Shown here one piece after another: positions 16,457 to 24,728 of a stretch of DNA of 25,169 bases. Where the stretch lies: assembly GCA_023415545.1 (NCBI GenBank), contig JAEZKJ010000142.1, positions 1 through 25,169 on the forward strand. The letters are read 5' to 3'. The DNA is from Bacteroidota bacterium. GTDB taxonomy: Bacteria > Bacteroidota > Bacteroidia > Bacteroidales > Bacteroidaceae. Each line of letters opens with the position of its first letter. Within the stretch, counting starts at the first letter, position 1. Both the position numbers and the translations under genes were made by a program. The notes under the pieces were generated by a model. The model saw only the letters and a list, made by a program, of their open reading frames with translations, had not been told where the DNA came from and did not search any database.

Positions 16457-17820
16457 GTGGAGAAATTGGTAAGGAATTAAAAAATATGCCTTTTATAAGG
16501 GCATTCGTTAATAATTATCTACGTATACCTAAAAGTCCTGAAGATGAAATATTGACTGTAGAAGGTATTAAGAGAGGGGTGGAGTTTAAAGGAGTAACAT
16601 TATGGATTTTGATTTTCGCCATTTTCGTTGCTTCTCTTGGATTAAATGTAAACTCAACAGCAGTTGTCATTGGTGCTATGCTTATTTCTCCTTTAATGGG
16701 TCCTATTATGGGTATAGGCCTTTCAGTTGGTATAAGTGATTTTGAACTTCTTAAAAAGTCGCTTATAAACCTTTTGATAGCAACTGTTTTCAGTATTCTT
16801 ACTTCTACAATATATTTTTACCTTACACCTATTGATCAGGCTCAGTCAGAATTATTATCTCGTACATCTCCTAACATTTACGATGTATTGATTGCATTTT
16901 TTGGTGGTATGGCAGGTATAGTGGCTCTTTTCACTAAAGATAAAGGTAATGTTCTTCCAGGTGTAGCTTGTGCTACTGCCCTTATGCCACCTCTTTGCAC
17001 TGCAGGTTTTGGATTAGCTACCGGTGATATTTATTATTTCCTTGGAGCTTTTTATCTGTATTTTATCAATTCAGTCTTCATTAGTCTTGCAACATTATTT
17101 GGAGTAAGGGTTATGAAGTTTAAGAAGATAGATATAGCTAATGCAGTGAGTGCAAAAAAGGTAAAGAGGTACATAATCATTATAACCATTGTAACTATGT
17201 GTCCTGCTATATATATAACTTATGGACTCGTTAAAAAGACTATTTTCACCAGTTCAGCAGATAATTATGTTGCAGATGTACTTAATTTCCCTGGTACGCA
17301 ACTTATTGAAAAGAAAATTTCATATGAGGATAAGAAAATTCAGGTTGTTTTGATTGGTAAAGATGTTTCTGATCAGCAGATAGCTATGGCAAAAGATCAG
17401 CTTAAAAACTATAAACTTGCCGGAACCTCACTTGTCGTTCTTCAGGGATTCAGTCAAAATAATTTGGATGTTGGAGCTGTTAAATCACAGATAATGGAAG
17501 ATTTCTATAAGAATAGTGAGTTGAGGCTTACACAGCAGCAACGTACAATTGATTCTCTACAAAGGAAATTAAGTCTATTTGATGGTTACACTAATGTAGA
17601 TAAAAATGTTGCAGCCGAGATGAAAGTTTTATATCCTAATGTTGTCTCCTTTGCTTTTGCTAAATCTATAGAGGTAAATGTTGATTCAGCTAGATTAGAT
17701 ACACTTACTATCGCTTTACTGAATTTCAAAAAGGTTCCACCGATGGGTGAGCAGACTAAAATCAAGGAGTGGATAAAAGCAAGACTCTCAGCTAAAAAAG
17801 TAAATTTAATAGTTCGATAA
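16444..17820 (+). CDS. DUF389 (TIGR00341-type) membrane protein
   Basis: This is a membrane protein of the widespread but poorly understood DUF389 family. The N-terminal 50 residues are cytoplasmic. About six transmembrane helices follow (residues about 52-260), holding the family's conserved STAVVIGAMLISPLMGPIMG and GVACATALMPPLCTAGFGLA. The last 195 or so residues are soluble, with a possible coiled coil (LRLTQQQRTIDSLQRKL). The conserved polar and Pro-rich helices suggest a channel or carrier, but no substrate is established. The ATG at 16444 lies 13 bp inside the flippase gene, and the first residues MEKIGGEIGKELKN look like a natural start. It is the third and last gene of the ruvB operon, which ends at the shared hairpin at 17892. 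Confidence 0.88.
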   Translation: MEKIGGEIGKELKNMPFIRAFVNNYLRIPKSPEDEILTVEGIKRGVEFKGVTLWILIFAIFVASLGLNVNSTAVVIGAMLISPLMGPIMGIGLSVGISDFELLKKSLINLLIATVFSILTSTIYFYLTPIDQAQSELLSRTSPNIYDVLIAFFGGMAGIVALFTKDKGNVLPGVACATALMPPLCTAGFGLATGDIYYFLGAFYLYFINSVFISLATLFGVRVMKFKKIDIANAVSAKKVKRYIIIITIVTMCPAIYITYGLVKKTIFTSSADNYVADVLNFPGTQLIEKKISYEDKKIQVVLIGKDVSDQQIAMAKDQLKNYKLAGTSLVVLQGFSQNNLDVGAVKSQIMEDFYKNSELRLTQQQRTIDSLQRKLSLFDGYTNVDKNVAAEMKVLYPNVVSFAFAKSIEVNVDSARLDTLTIALLNFKKVPPMGEQTKIKEWIKARLSAKKVNLIVR

Positions 17821-17891
17821 AAGACATTAAATGAGCTTTTAAATACTATCGTAAAGATGAGGTTGACTTAAAAACTTATTTATTAAACGAT

Positions 17892-17927
17892 CAATCCCTG
17901 CTAGAATATCTGTTCTAACAGGGATTG
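17892..17927. terminator. Bidirectional terminator between DUF389 and the DEAD-box gene
   Basis: CAATCCCTG (17892-17900) pairs with CAGGGATTG (17919-17927), with an inner stem TAGAA/TTCTA and one mismatch. The T runs are weak on both sides. It lies 71 bp after the DUF389 stop and 41 bp beyond the convergent helicase stop. Confidence 0.65.
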
Positions 17928-17968
17928 CTTGTTATATATATGACTTTAATGTCACTCTTTTACATAAA

Positions 17969-19873
17969 CTATTTCTTTTTCCTGCGAGCGTATCCTTCGT
18001 CGCCATTATTAAAAAACTGTAACCAGTTCTCTTTCTTTTTTGATTCTTGGTATTCAGGAAACTCTTCATTTTGGCGAGCCTTTTTTGGGCCTCTTGATCC
18101 GGTATATCCTCTCTCTTCGCGTGAAGGTTTGCTTTTACGCCCACCTTTGTCATCTTCTCGTCTAGGAGCGTCAGAACGTTTGCGTCCACCTTTGTCGCTT
18201 TTGCCATTATTTTCACCGGCAACTTCAACAACTACTTTACGTCCGTTAAGGGTTACGCCATTCAGAGCATCAACAACCGCTTTAGCCTGTTTTTCGTCAA
18301 CTTCGAAGAATGAGAAGTTTTTCATTAAATCTATTCTACCGATGTTAGTACGTTGTCTCTTCATGTTACGGTTGATGAGTTCAATAACCTGGTTAGCATA
18401 GAATCCATCCATTTTACCGAGGTTAAGGAAAAGACGAGTATACCCTTTTTCAGCTTTTCTTGTGCTCTTCTCTCTGTCGTCTCCTCTATCTCTACGTGAA
18501 GAATCTCTATCGCCTCTATCAGTTCTTTCACCTCTATCGTTTGAGTTTGGAGTCTCAATTTCAGGAGCATTTTTATAGTAATCAAGGAAACGGTTGAACT
18601 CGCTAGATACAACTCTCTTTATAAGATCCTCTTTTGATAACCACTCAAATTTTCTGTATATACCTGGAAGGAAATCAGCAATCTCCTCTTCGTCAACTTT
18701 AACCTTCTCGATATCATCGATAACCTTAATAAGTTGTTGCTGACAAATCTCTTTTCCTGAAGGAAGCTTACCAATATTAAACTTCTTGTTGATGATTCTT
18801 TCTATCTCTCTCATCTTTCCTTTTTCGCGAAGGTTAATGATAGCTATAGAGATACCTGTTTTACCCGCACGTCCGGTACGTCCACTTCTGTGGGTATAGC
18901 TCTCGGTATCATCAGGAAGACCATAGTTTATAACGTGTGTAAGGTCATTTACGTCAAGTCCTCGAGCAGCAACGTCGGTTGCAACAAGTAATTGAAGATG
19001 ATGTTGACGGAACTTCTGCATAACAAGGTCACGTTGTGCTTGTGATAGCTCGCCATGTAGTGAGTCAGCGTTATATCCATCCTGAATAAGTTTATCTGCA
19101 ATTTCCTGAGTCTCTTTACGAGTGCGACAGAAAATGATACCATAAATCTGTGGATAGAAGTCAACAATGCGTTTCAATGCAGCATATTTATCCTTAGCAT
19201 GAACAGTATATACAGTATGAGTAACGTTTTTGCTACCTTCATTCTTTGTTCCAATAGTAATTTCCTTGGCGTTATGGAGATAAGTTTTAGCTATTCTAGA
19301 TATCTCAGGGCTCATAGTAGCCGAGAACATCAATGTATTTCTATTCTCAGGGACTTTTTCTAGAATAGAGTTGATGCTATCAGTGAATCCCATATTAAGC
19401 ATTTCGTCAGCTTCATCCATAACGACATTATTTACAGTCTCAAGATTAGCTACTTTACGCTCGATAAGGTCAATAAGCCTTCCCGGAGTAGCCACAATAA
19501 TGTGAACTCCAGCCTTCATACTTCTTATTTGGCTCTCAATAGATGAACCCCCGTAAACAGGAAGTATTTTTAAATCGTTAATATATTTAGAATAATCATT
19601 TAGATCACCTGCAATCTGTAGGCATAATTCTCTAGTAGGGCATAAAATTAGTGCTTGTGGCACTCTTTTCTTAATATCAATTTTTTGGAGCAGCGGCAGA
19701 CCAAAAGCGGCTGTTTTTCCAGTCCCTGTCTGAGCCAGGGCAACGACGTCATTTCCTTCACCAAGCAAGTATGGAATTACTTCTTCTTGCACTGGCATGG
19801 GGTTTACATATCCCATCTCTTCTATCGCTTTGCGTATTTCGGAAGAGACGCCTAATTCTTCAAATGTCTTCAT
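17969..19873 (-). CDS. DEAD-box ATP-dependent RNA helicase with DbpA-type RNA-binding domain
   Basis: This RNA helicase is of the DeaD/CsdA type and acts in ribosome assembly and RNA turnover, often under cold stress. The motifs occur in order: Q motif (GYVNPMPVQ), AQTGTGKT 47-54, PTRELCLQ, TPGRLIDL, DEAD 153-156, SAT, ATDVAARGLDV and HRSGRTGRAG. A disordered Arg/Asp/Ser-rich linker spans about 440-476. A DbpA-like RRM fold follows from G477 to about 553 (GYTRLFLNLGKMDG). The tail of about 80 residues is rich in Lys, Arg and Gly and ends RRKKK, as often seen in Bacteroidota homologues. At 634 residues it matches E. coli DeaD in size. It is monocistronic, with a -7 element just before it. The DbpA-like domain suggests rRNA or ribosome targeting, but the substrate specificity is inferred. 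Confidence 0.95.
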   Translation of the reverse strand: MKTFEELGVSSEIRKAIEEMGYVNPMPVQEEVIPYLLGEGNDVVALAQTGTGKTAAFGLPLLQKIDIKKRVPQALILCPTRELCLQIAGDLNDYSKYINDLKILPVYGGSSIESQIRSMKAGVHIIVATPGRLIDLIERKVANLETVNNVVMDEADEMLNMGFTDSINSILEKVPENRNTLMFSATMSPEISRIAKTYLHNAKEITIGTKNEGSKNVTHTVYTVHAKDKYAALKRIVDFYPQIYGIIFCRTRKETQEIADKLIQDGYNADSLHGELSQAQRDLVMQKFRQHHLQLLVATDVAARGLDVNDLTHVINYGLPDDTESYTHRSGRTGRAGKTGISIAIINLREKGKMREIERIINKKFNIGKLPSGKEICQQQLIKVIDDIEKVKVDEEEIADFLPGIYRKFEWLSKEDLIKRVVSSEFNRFLDYYKNAPEIETPNSNDRGERTDRGDRDSSRRDRGDDREKSTRKAEKGYTRLFLNLGKMDGFYANQVIELINRNMKRQRTNIGRIDLMKNFSFFEVDEKQAKAVVDALNGVTLNGRKVVVEVAGENNGKSDKGGRKRSDAPRREDDKGGRKSKPSREERGYTGSRGPKKARQNEEFPEYQESKKKENWLQFFNNGDEGYARRKKK

Positions 19874-19898
19874 TTATTTCAAATATCAATTTCATCTG

Positions 19899-19906
19899 CA
19901 AAGATA
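19899..19906 (-). promoter_or_regulatory. -7 promoter element of the DEAD-box helicase gene
   Basis: Read on the minus strand this is TATCTTTG, an exact fit to TAnnTTTG, 25 nt before the ATG. No clear -33 TTTG is present at 19 nt. Transcription would start near 19892 with a short leader. Confidence 0.5.
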
Positions 19907-20049
19907 AGTATAAAACATAGATTTATTGTGATTTATATGATATTTGTATGAAAACTTGTATAATAAATCTCAATAAAATCTTTATTATACACTAGTAGTC
20001 TGTACTTTCCAATATTATTGGACTACTGAATCATAAAATTACATGAAAA

Positions 20050-20086
20050 AACTCTAGAATAAACTATAAGAGTTTACTCTAGAGTT
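20050..20086 (-). terminator. Terminator of the ATPase-ribF-CPBP operon
   Basis: A 16-bp stem with one mismatch (20050-20065 with 20071-20086) and a five-base loop is followed on the minus strand by five T's. It lies 19 bp after the CPBP protease stop. Confidence 0.75.
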
Positions 20087-20105
20087 AAAATATTTTTATC
20101 GAATG

Positions 20106-20885
20106 TTAGATATATTTTTTAGGATATCTATTTATGAAAGCCCTCAAAAGTAAAACGAATGCTATCAATGATATTGATGATAAAATAGCCATATTATCAA
20201 ATCCCAATAGTTGAGTAAGAGTTTCATCTTCTGGGTATAATATCATTAGAGCTACAGATGCAGCATTGTTTATAAAATGAAGAATGATTACTGCAGTAAG
20301 ACTTTTAGTACGGAAGTAAATTTCTCCAAGTATCAGACCAAATAAAAAGGCAAAGAGCACTTGAATAGGATTAATATGTACAATACCAAAAATTAGTGCA
20401 GAGACAAGAATAGCATATCTTGGATTTTTCCATTTTCTTAATAGGTATCCTTCAATGGCACCACGAAAAAACATCTCTTCGAATATTGGAGCAATGATTG
20501 CCATTGTTAGTACGCCGACAATATTATCTTGCATCATTTTGAATGTGGATTCAAACCAATCGGGTAAGCTTAATAAATCGCTTAAAAAATTCATCCATAT
20601 CATTGCTGTAATACCTATCATTGAGTAAATGATGATATCACTACCCTTGCCTGGGTTTAATGCTTCTTTATTTATAGTTAGATACTTTTTACTTAATATT
20701 AACCATACCATAAATAGTATTGAAACAATGTTTGCTGCTAATGATAAGTTCAAAGGTAGCCCCAATTGTCCAGGGAAAGAGTTGAATTTAAGATAGAAAA
20801 AGCAAAAGTATCCGGCTATAGCCAATGCAGTTACACAAAGTTGTGAAAGAAAATAGTATAAAAGAAGTTTAATGACCTGTACCAT
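20106..20885 (-). CDS. CPBP family intramembrane metalloprotease
   Basis: This membrane-embedded protease is of the CPBP (CAAX protease/bacteriocin-processing, Abi) family and has about seven to eight hydrophobic helices. The catalytic signature is complete: EEMFFRG with E136, E137 and R141, FGIVH with H170, and HFINN with H203 and N207. Family members include Rce1-type proteases and bacteriocin self-immunity proteins. Here no bacteriocin gene is nearby, so a housekeeping membrane-protein or peptide processing role is more likely. The ATG lies 3 bp after the ribF stop, so the two are tightly coupled. It is the last gene of the ATPase-ribF-CPBP operon. The substrate is unknown. Confidence 0.92.
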   Translation of the reverse strand: MVQVIKLLLYYFLSQLCVTALAIAGYFCFFYLKFNSFPGQLGLPLNLSLAANIVSILFMVWLILSKKYLTINKEALNPGKGSDIIIYSMIGITAMIWMNFLSDLLSLPDWFESTFKMMQDNIVGVLTMAIIAPIFEEMFFRGAIEGYLLRKWKNPRYAILVSALIFGIVHINPIQVLFAFLFGLILGEIYFRTKSLTAVIILHFINNAASVALMILYPEDETLTQLLGFDNMAILSSISLIAFVLLLRAFINRYPKKYI

Positions 20886-20888
20886 AAT

Positions 20889-21818
20889 TTAATTTATATT
20901 CTTCAATATATTCAACGTTTGTTCTTTATCTTTGTTTAGCTGATTAATAAGCGTTTCTAAAGAATCAAATTTCTCCTCTTCGCGTAAGAATTCAACAAAC
21001 TCAATCTTTATATTTTTATTATATAGATCGCCTTCAAAATCAAATATATTTACCTCTATGCTTCTGTTTTCACCATTTTCCAAGGTCGGTCTATTCCCAA
21101 TATTGAGCATACCCCCTCTCTTTAAATCATCGGCATACACATATACAGCATAAACACCATTCCCGGGCAATATTTTCTCCTTTTCACATAAGGTAATATT
21201 AGCAGTAGGAAAACCAAGTTTCCTTCCAATCTTATATCCGTCTATAACTTTCCCTGATATAGAGTATCTATATCCCAGAAGTGAGTTTGCTTTAGCTATA
21301 TCTGAATTTAAAATTAATCTCCTTATAACAGATGAACTTACTGCAACTTCATGGTTGTCATATTCCCCAGCTTTTATGACCTCTATCCCAATCTCTTTGC
21401 CATATTTGCAATAATCTTCAAAACCCTCCAAACGATTATGTCCGAAGCGGTGATCATAACCAATAATAAGAGTTACCACGTTATATCTATCTTTCAACAA
21501 TTTCATAAACTCAAAAGCCGAAAGATTAGATATCTCTTTAGTAAAAGGAAGAAGAATAAGGTAATCAACACCACTTTTATTGATTAATTCAATCTTTTCA
21601 TCCTTAGTGGAGAGGGATAGTGGTTGATATTGGTCATTCAACACCTTCCTAGGATGTATAGGGAATGTAATTATTGCGCTATTAACTCCTCTTTCACCTG
21701 CTACACGTTTTAATTGTGATATAAGGAAAAGGTGTCCTTTATGCACACCATCAAAAAATCCGATTGTAGCAGCACAAGGTTCAATATTATTCAATAATTC
21801 ATCACCTATAATCTCCAT
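20889..21818 (-). CDS. ribF: Bifunctional riboflavin kinase/FAD synthetase
   Basis: RibF phosphorylates riboflavin to FMN and adenylylates FMN to FAD in the cytoplasm. The N-terminal nucleotidyltransferase domain has GFFDGVHKGH (H26 and H29 of the HxGH motif), YDHRFGHNR and SSSVIRRLI. The C-terminal flavokinase domain has GRKLGFPTAN (residues 198-207) followed by GNGVYAVYV and NIGNRPT. At 309 residues it is the usual prokaryotic two-domain length. It lies 22 bp after the Ca2+-ATPase gene and 3 bp before the CPBP gene on the same strand. I see no FMN riboswitch upstream. Confidence 0.97.
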   Translation of the reverse strand: MEIIGDELLNNIEPCAATIGFFDGVHKGHLFLISQLKRVAGERGVNSAIITFPIHPRKVLNDQYQPLSLSTKDEKIELINKSGVDYLILLPFTKEISNLSAFEFMKLLKDRYNVVTLIIGYDHRFGHNRLEGFEDYCKYGKEIGIEVIKAGEYDNHEVAVSSSVIRRLILNSDIAKANSLLGYRYSISGKVIDGYKIGRKLGFPTANITLCEKEKILPGNGVYAVYVYADDLKRGGMLNIGNRPTLENGENRSIEVNIFDFEGDLYNKNIKIEFVEFLREEEKFDSLETLINQLNKDKEQTLNILKNIN

Positions 21819-21840
21819 TTCAACTCAATTATTATTAAAA

Positions 21841-24456
21841 TTATTTGTTTCTTACTCTGCTTATAAATCTCATTATCTCACCAACCCAAAGAACAAGGGA
21901 TGTAGATGCAATTATTGTTAACCATGATATAATACTCATTGGCTCTGTTCTAAATACTTTACCTCCAAATTCAACAATAATAATCTGTCCAATAAGAATC
22001 AAAGCAGCAACAAGAATCATACCTGCAGCATGACGTCCATCTTTGAATACAGAGTGGTTAGTACCAAATACACTTGCATTGAACATATTCCAGAATTGCA
22101 GCATAACGAATATTGTAAAGAACTGAGTAAGTGCCAACGGCATAGCTTCAGTTGTTAATCCATTCATATATATAATGAAACTCATCAATATGATAAGAAA
22201 AGCAATGCCAACACCAACGATATTTTTTAGCATTGAAGGAGTTATAATGAAATCGGAAGCTTTTCTAGGCTTCTCTTTCATTACATCCATACTTGGTGGT
22301 ATTGATGCAAGAGCCATTGCAGCGAATGTATCCATTATTAGGTTTACCCATAACATTTGAGTTACAGTAAGTGGAAGTTCTGTACCGAAGAATGCACCGA
22401 GAAGTACGCTGGTTAGTGCAACTAGATTAATTGTTAATTGGAAAACAATAAATCTTTGAATGTTTTTATATAGTGAACGTCCCCACATCACTGCTGTGGC
22501 AATACTGTTGAATGAATCATCGAGCAAAGTTATGTCACTAGCCTCTTTTGCAACTGAAGTACCTGTTCCCATAGACAGACCAACCTGTGCATGGTTAAGG
22601 GCAGGGGCATCATTTGTACCATCGCCTGTCACAGCAACTACAGCGCCCTTTTGTTGAAGAAGTTGAACTAGTCTCTGCTTATCCATAGGGCGAGCTCTAC
22701 TCATAACTTTTATATCTAATACTCTGTCCAATGCCTCTTCATCGGAAAGAGCAGCAAACTCTGTTCCTGTGATACGATTACGCTCAGTGTCACTATCGGT
22801 CCAAAGGCCAATCTGTCTAGCTATCTCTGTAGCAGTAGCAGGAGTATCACCTGTTACTATCTTGATCTGTATTCCTGCGGATTGACATCTTCCTACAGCT
22901 TTAGGAACATCTTCACGAATAGGGTCACTAATAGCAAAAATACCTATGAGATTAAGTCCTCCTTCTTTTACGATATCCTCACATTTATCTTTCGACTCAT
23001 CATTTACTACTTTATATGCAACAGCTAAAGTACGCATCGCTTTATTTTGGTACGCAAGAAGTTTTGCATTGTATTGTTCAATTTCCTCTTTCGAAAGATT
23101 ACATTTGCTCATTACAATCTCGGGTGCTCCCTTCATATATAATACTCTTGCATTGAGGGTAGGAGAGTTTACCAATGTTGCCATATATTTTCTCTCAGTC
23201 GAGAATGTCAACTGGTTAATAACCTTCACGGTTTCACGAATAGAGAGATAATTTGTCCCTTTACCATTTAACCACAGTAAAAGAGCAATTTCTGTAGGGT
23301 TACCTACTCCTGAAGGTTTACCATTTTCAGCTTTTGTCTCAAGGAAAGCAGTACTATTTACACTTATAGCTTCAGGAAGCAGATATTCTTTATCTTTTTG
23401 AATATCAGCATCGTATACCTGCATTAAGTTCTGTGTTAACGTACCTGTTTTATCAGTACAGATAACTGTAATAGCACCCATTGTTTCACAAGCATGCATT
23501 TTACGAACTAAGTTATTTGTCTTTAGCATACGGCGCATGTTAAGAGCAAGACTTAGTGTAACACTCATTGGAAGCCCTTCAGGAACAGCTACAACAATAA
23601 GTGTAACCGACATCATAAAGTATTTAAGCACAATCTGCATCACTCTCAACCAATCGATAGTTTCGTTTAGAGTAAAGTATTGATACAAATCTTTTCCTGT
23701 AAATATGATGAATGTCAATATTGCTATAGTAAATCCTATTCTCCCGATAAGGTTAGCAAGTTTAGTCAACTGTTTATTCAGTGGAGTCTCTTCACCACTC
23801 TTCTCAGTAGCTTGACGAGCAACTTTACCAATCTCAGTCTTATCACCGATGCTTTCAACTCTCATCACACCATGACCATCAGTTATGGTAGTACCACGCA
23901 TAACAGCATTGCTTGGATAAGTAGCTTCGTCATCAAAAAGAGTTTCGTTAATTGTTTTATTCACCATTAACTCACCTGTTAATGTAGACTCGTTTACTTG
24001 TAAAGATACAGCATCGATAAGAGTACCATCAGCAGGAACCTCTTCGCCGGTATTCAACACAACAATATCACCTACCACCACATCTTTTCGAGGTATTTCA
24101 TTTATATTACCATTTCTAATTACAGTAACAGGCGTCTCTTCTCCTAAAGCATTTAGAAGATCAAACTTCTTATTTGCATCATATTCAAAATAGAAGCCAA
24201 TGCCGGTCGCTAAAAATATAGCACAGAATATACCAATTGTTTCAGCATATTCATGTTCTATAATCGAAATAACAAGTGAGAATAGAGCAGCAATGAGAAG
24301 GACTTGAATTACAGGATCTTTAAACTTCTCTAAATATAGTATCCACATGGATGGACGCTTAGGAGGAGTAAGTAGATTATATCCATATTTTTCTCTACTC
24401 TTTAATACCTCGTCATTGGTAAGACCTTTGATGGTAGAACCTTGTTCTGTTTTCAT
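21841..24456 (-). CDS. Calcium-translocating P-type ATPase, PMCA type (P2B-like)
   Basis: This ATP-driven cation pump of the inner membrane is most like the calcium exporters (plasma-membrane and SERCA-type Ca2+-ATPases). The N-terminal cation-ATPase domain (GLTNDEVLKSREKYGYNLL) precedes two membrane helices and the actuator motif LTGE. Helix 4 carries PEGLP (292-296), the ion-binding motif shared by Ca2+ and Na+/K+ pumps. The phosphorylation site is CTDKTGTLTQN with D335. The hinge is VTGDGTNDAPAL. Helices 5-10 include NLIMDTFAAMALAS, with the Asn and Asp that coordinate Ca2+ in P2-type pumps. At 871 residues it is normal for bacterial members. No calmodulin-binding tail is present. Transport of other cations cannot be excluded. 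It leads the operon with ribF and CPBP and faces the DUF47 gene divergently. Confidence 0.94.
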   Translation of the reverse strand: MKTEQGSTIKGLTNDEVLKSREKYGYNLLTPPKRPSMWILYLEKFKDPVIQVLLIAALFSLVISIIEHEYAETIGIFCAIFLATGIGFYFEYDANKKFDLLNALGEETPVTVIRNGNINEIPRKDVVVGDIVVLNTGEEVPADGTLIDAVSLQVNESTLTGELMVNKTINETLFDDEATYPSNAVMRGTTITDGHGVMRVESIGDKTEIGKVARQATEKSGEETPLNKQLTKLANLIGRIGFTIAILTFIIFTGKDLYQYFTLNETIDWLRVMQIVLKYFMMSVTLIVVAVPEGLPMSVTLSLALNMRRMLKTNNLVRKMHACETMGAITVICTDKTGTLTQNLMQVYDADIQKDKEYLLPEAISVNSTAFLETKAENGKPSGVGNPTEIALLLWLNGKGTNYLSIRETVKVINQLTFSTERKYMATLVNSPTLNARVLYMKGAPEIVMSKCNLSKEEIEQYNAKLLAYQNKAMRTLAVAYKVVNDESKDKCEDIVKEGGLNLIGIFAISDPIREDVPKAVGRCQSAGIQIKIVTGDTPATATEIARQIGLWTDSDTERNRITGTEFAALSDEEALDRVLDIKVMSRARPMDKQRLVQLLQQKGAVVAVTGDGTNDAPALNHAQVGLSMGTGTSVAKEASDITLLDDSFNSIATAVMWGRSLYKNIQRFIVFQLTINLVALTSVLLGAFFGTELPLTVTQMLWVNLIMDTFAAMALASIPPSMDVMKEKPRKASDFIITPSMLKNIVGVGIAFLIILMSFIIYMNGLTTEAMPLALTQFFTIFVMLQFWNMFNASVFGTNHSVFKDGRHAAGMILVAALILIGQIIIVEFGGKVFRTEPMSIISWLTIIASTSLVLWVGEIMRFISRVRNK

Positions 24457-24487
24457 ACTTATTAATTTTGTTTTTAAATAAACATCG

Positions 24488-24495
24488 CAAAATTA
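24488..24495 (-). promoter_or_regulatory. -7 promoter element of the ATPase-ribF-CPBP operon
   Basis: On the minus strand this is TAATTTTG, an exact TAnnTTTG match, 31 nt before the ATG at 24456. The -33 region holds no clear TTTG. The divergent 272-bp gap also holds the start region of the DUF47 gene, for which only a weak one-mismatch element (TAATTTCG, 24650-24657) is visible. Confidence 0.5.
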
Positions 24496-24728
24496 GCAAT
24501 ATCTATGGAAAAACGATTGAAAAACTATAAATAACAATTTATATATTGATAACAAGTATATTACATCTGTGTTACAATTATCTCTCATTAATCTCTTTGT
24601 AATTACTTTTTTATTTAAAATAGAGATGTTTTTTTAAATAATTATTGTGTAATTTCGTAAACTTTATTTTTTTTGGGCCGCGATTACATCTGAGAAATAA
24701 TATAATATAAAAATACGATAATACACTT

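Noticed and set aside
19994..20027. Hairpin AGTAGTC...GACTACT upstream of the helicase gene
   Set aside because: The outer stem is only 7 bp with a long interior, has no T run, and lies between two better explained signals. I cannot support a function.
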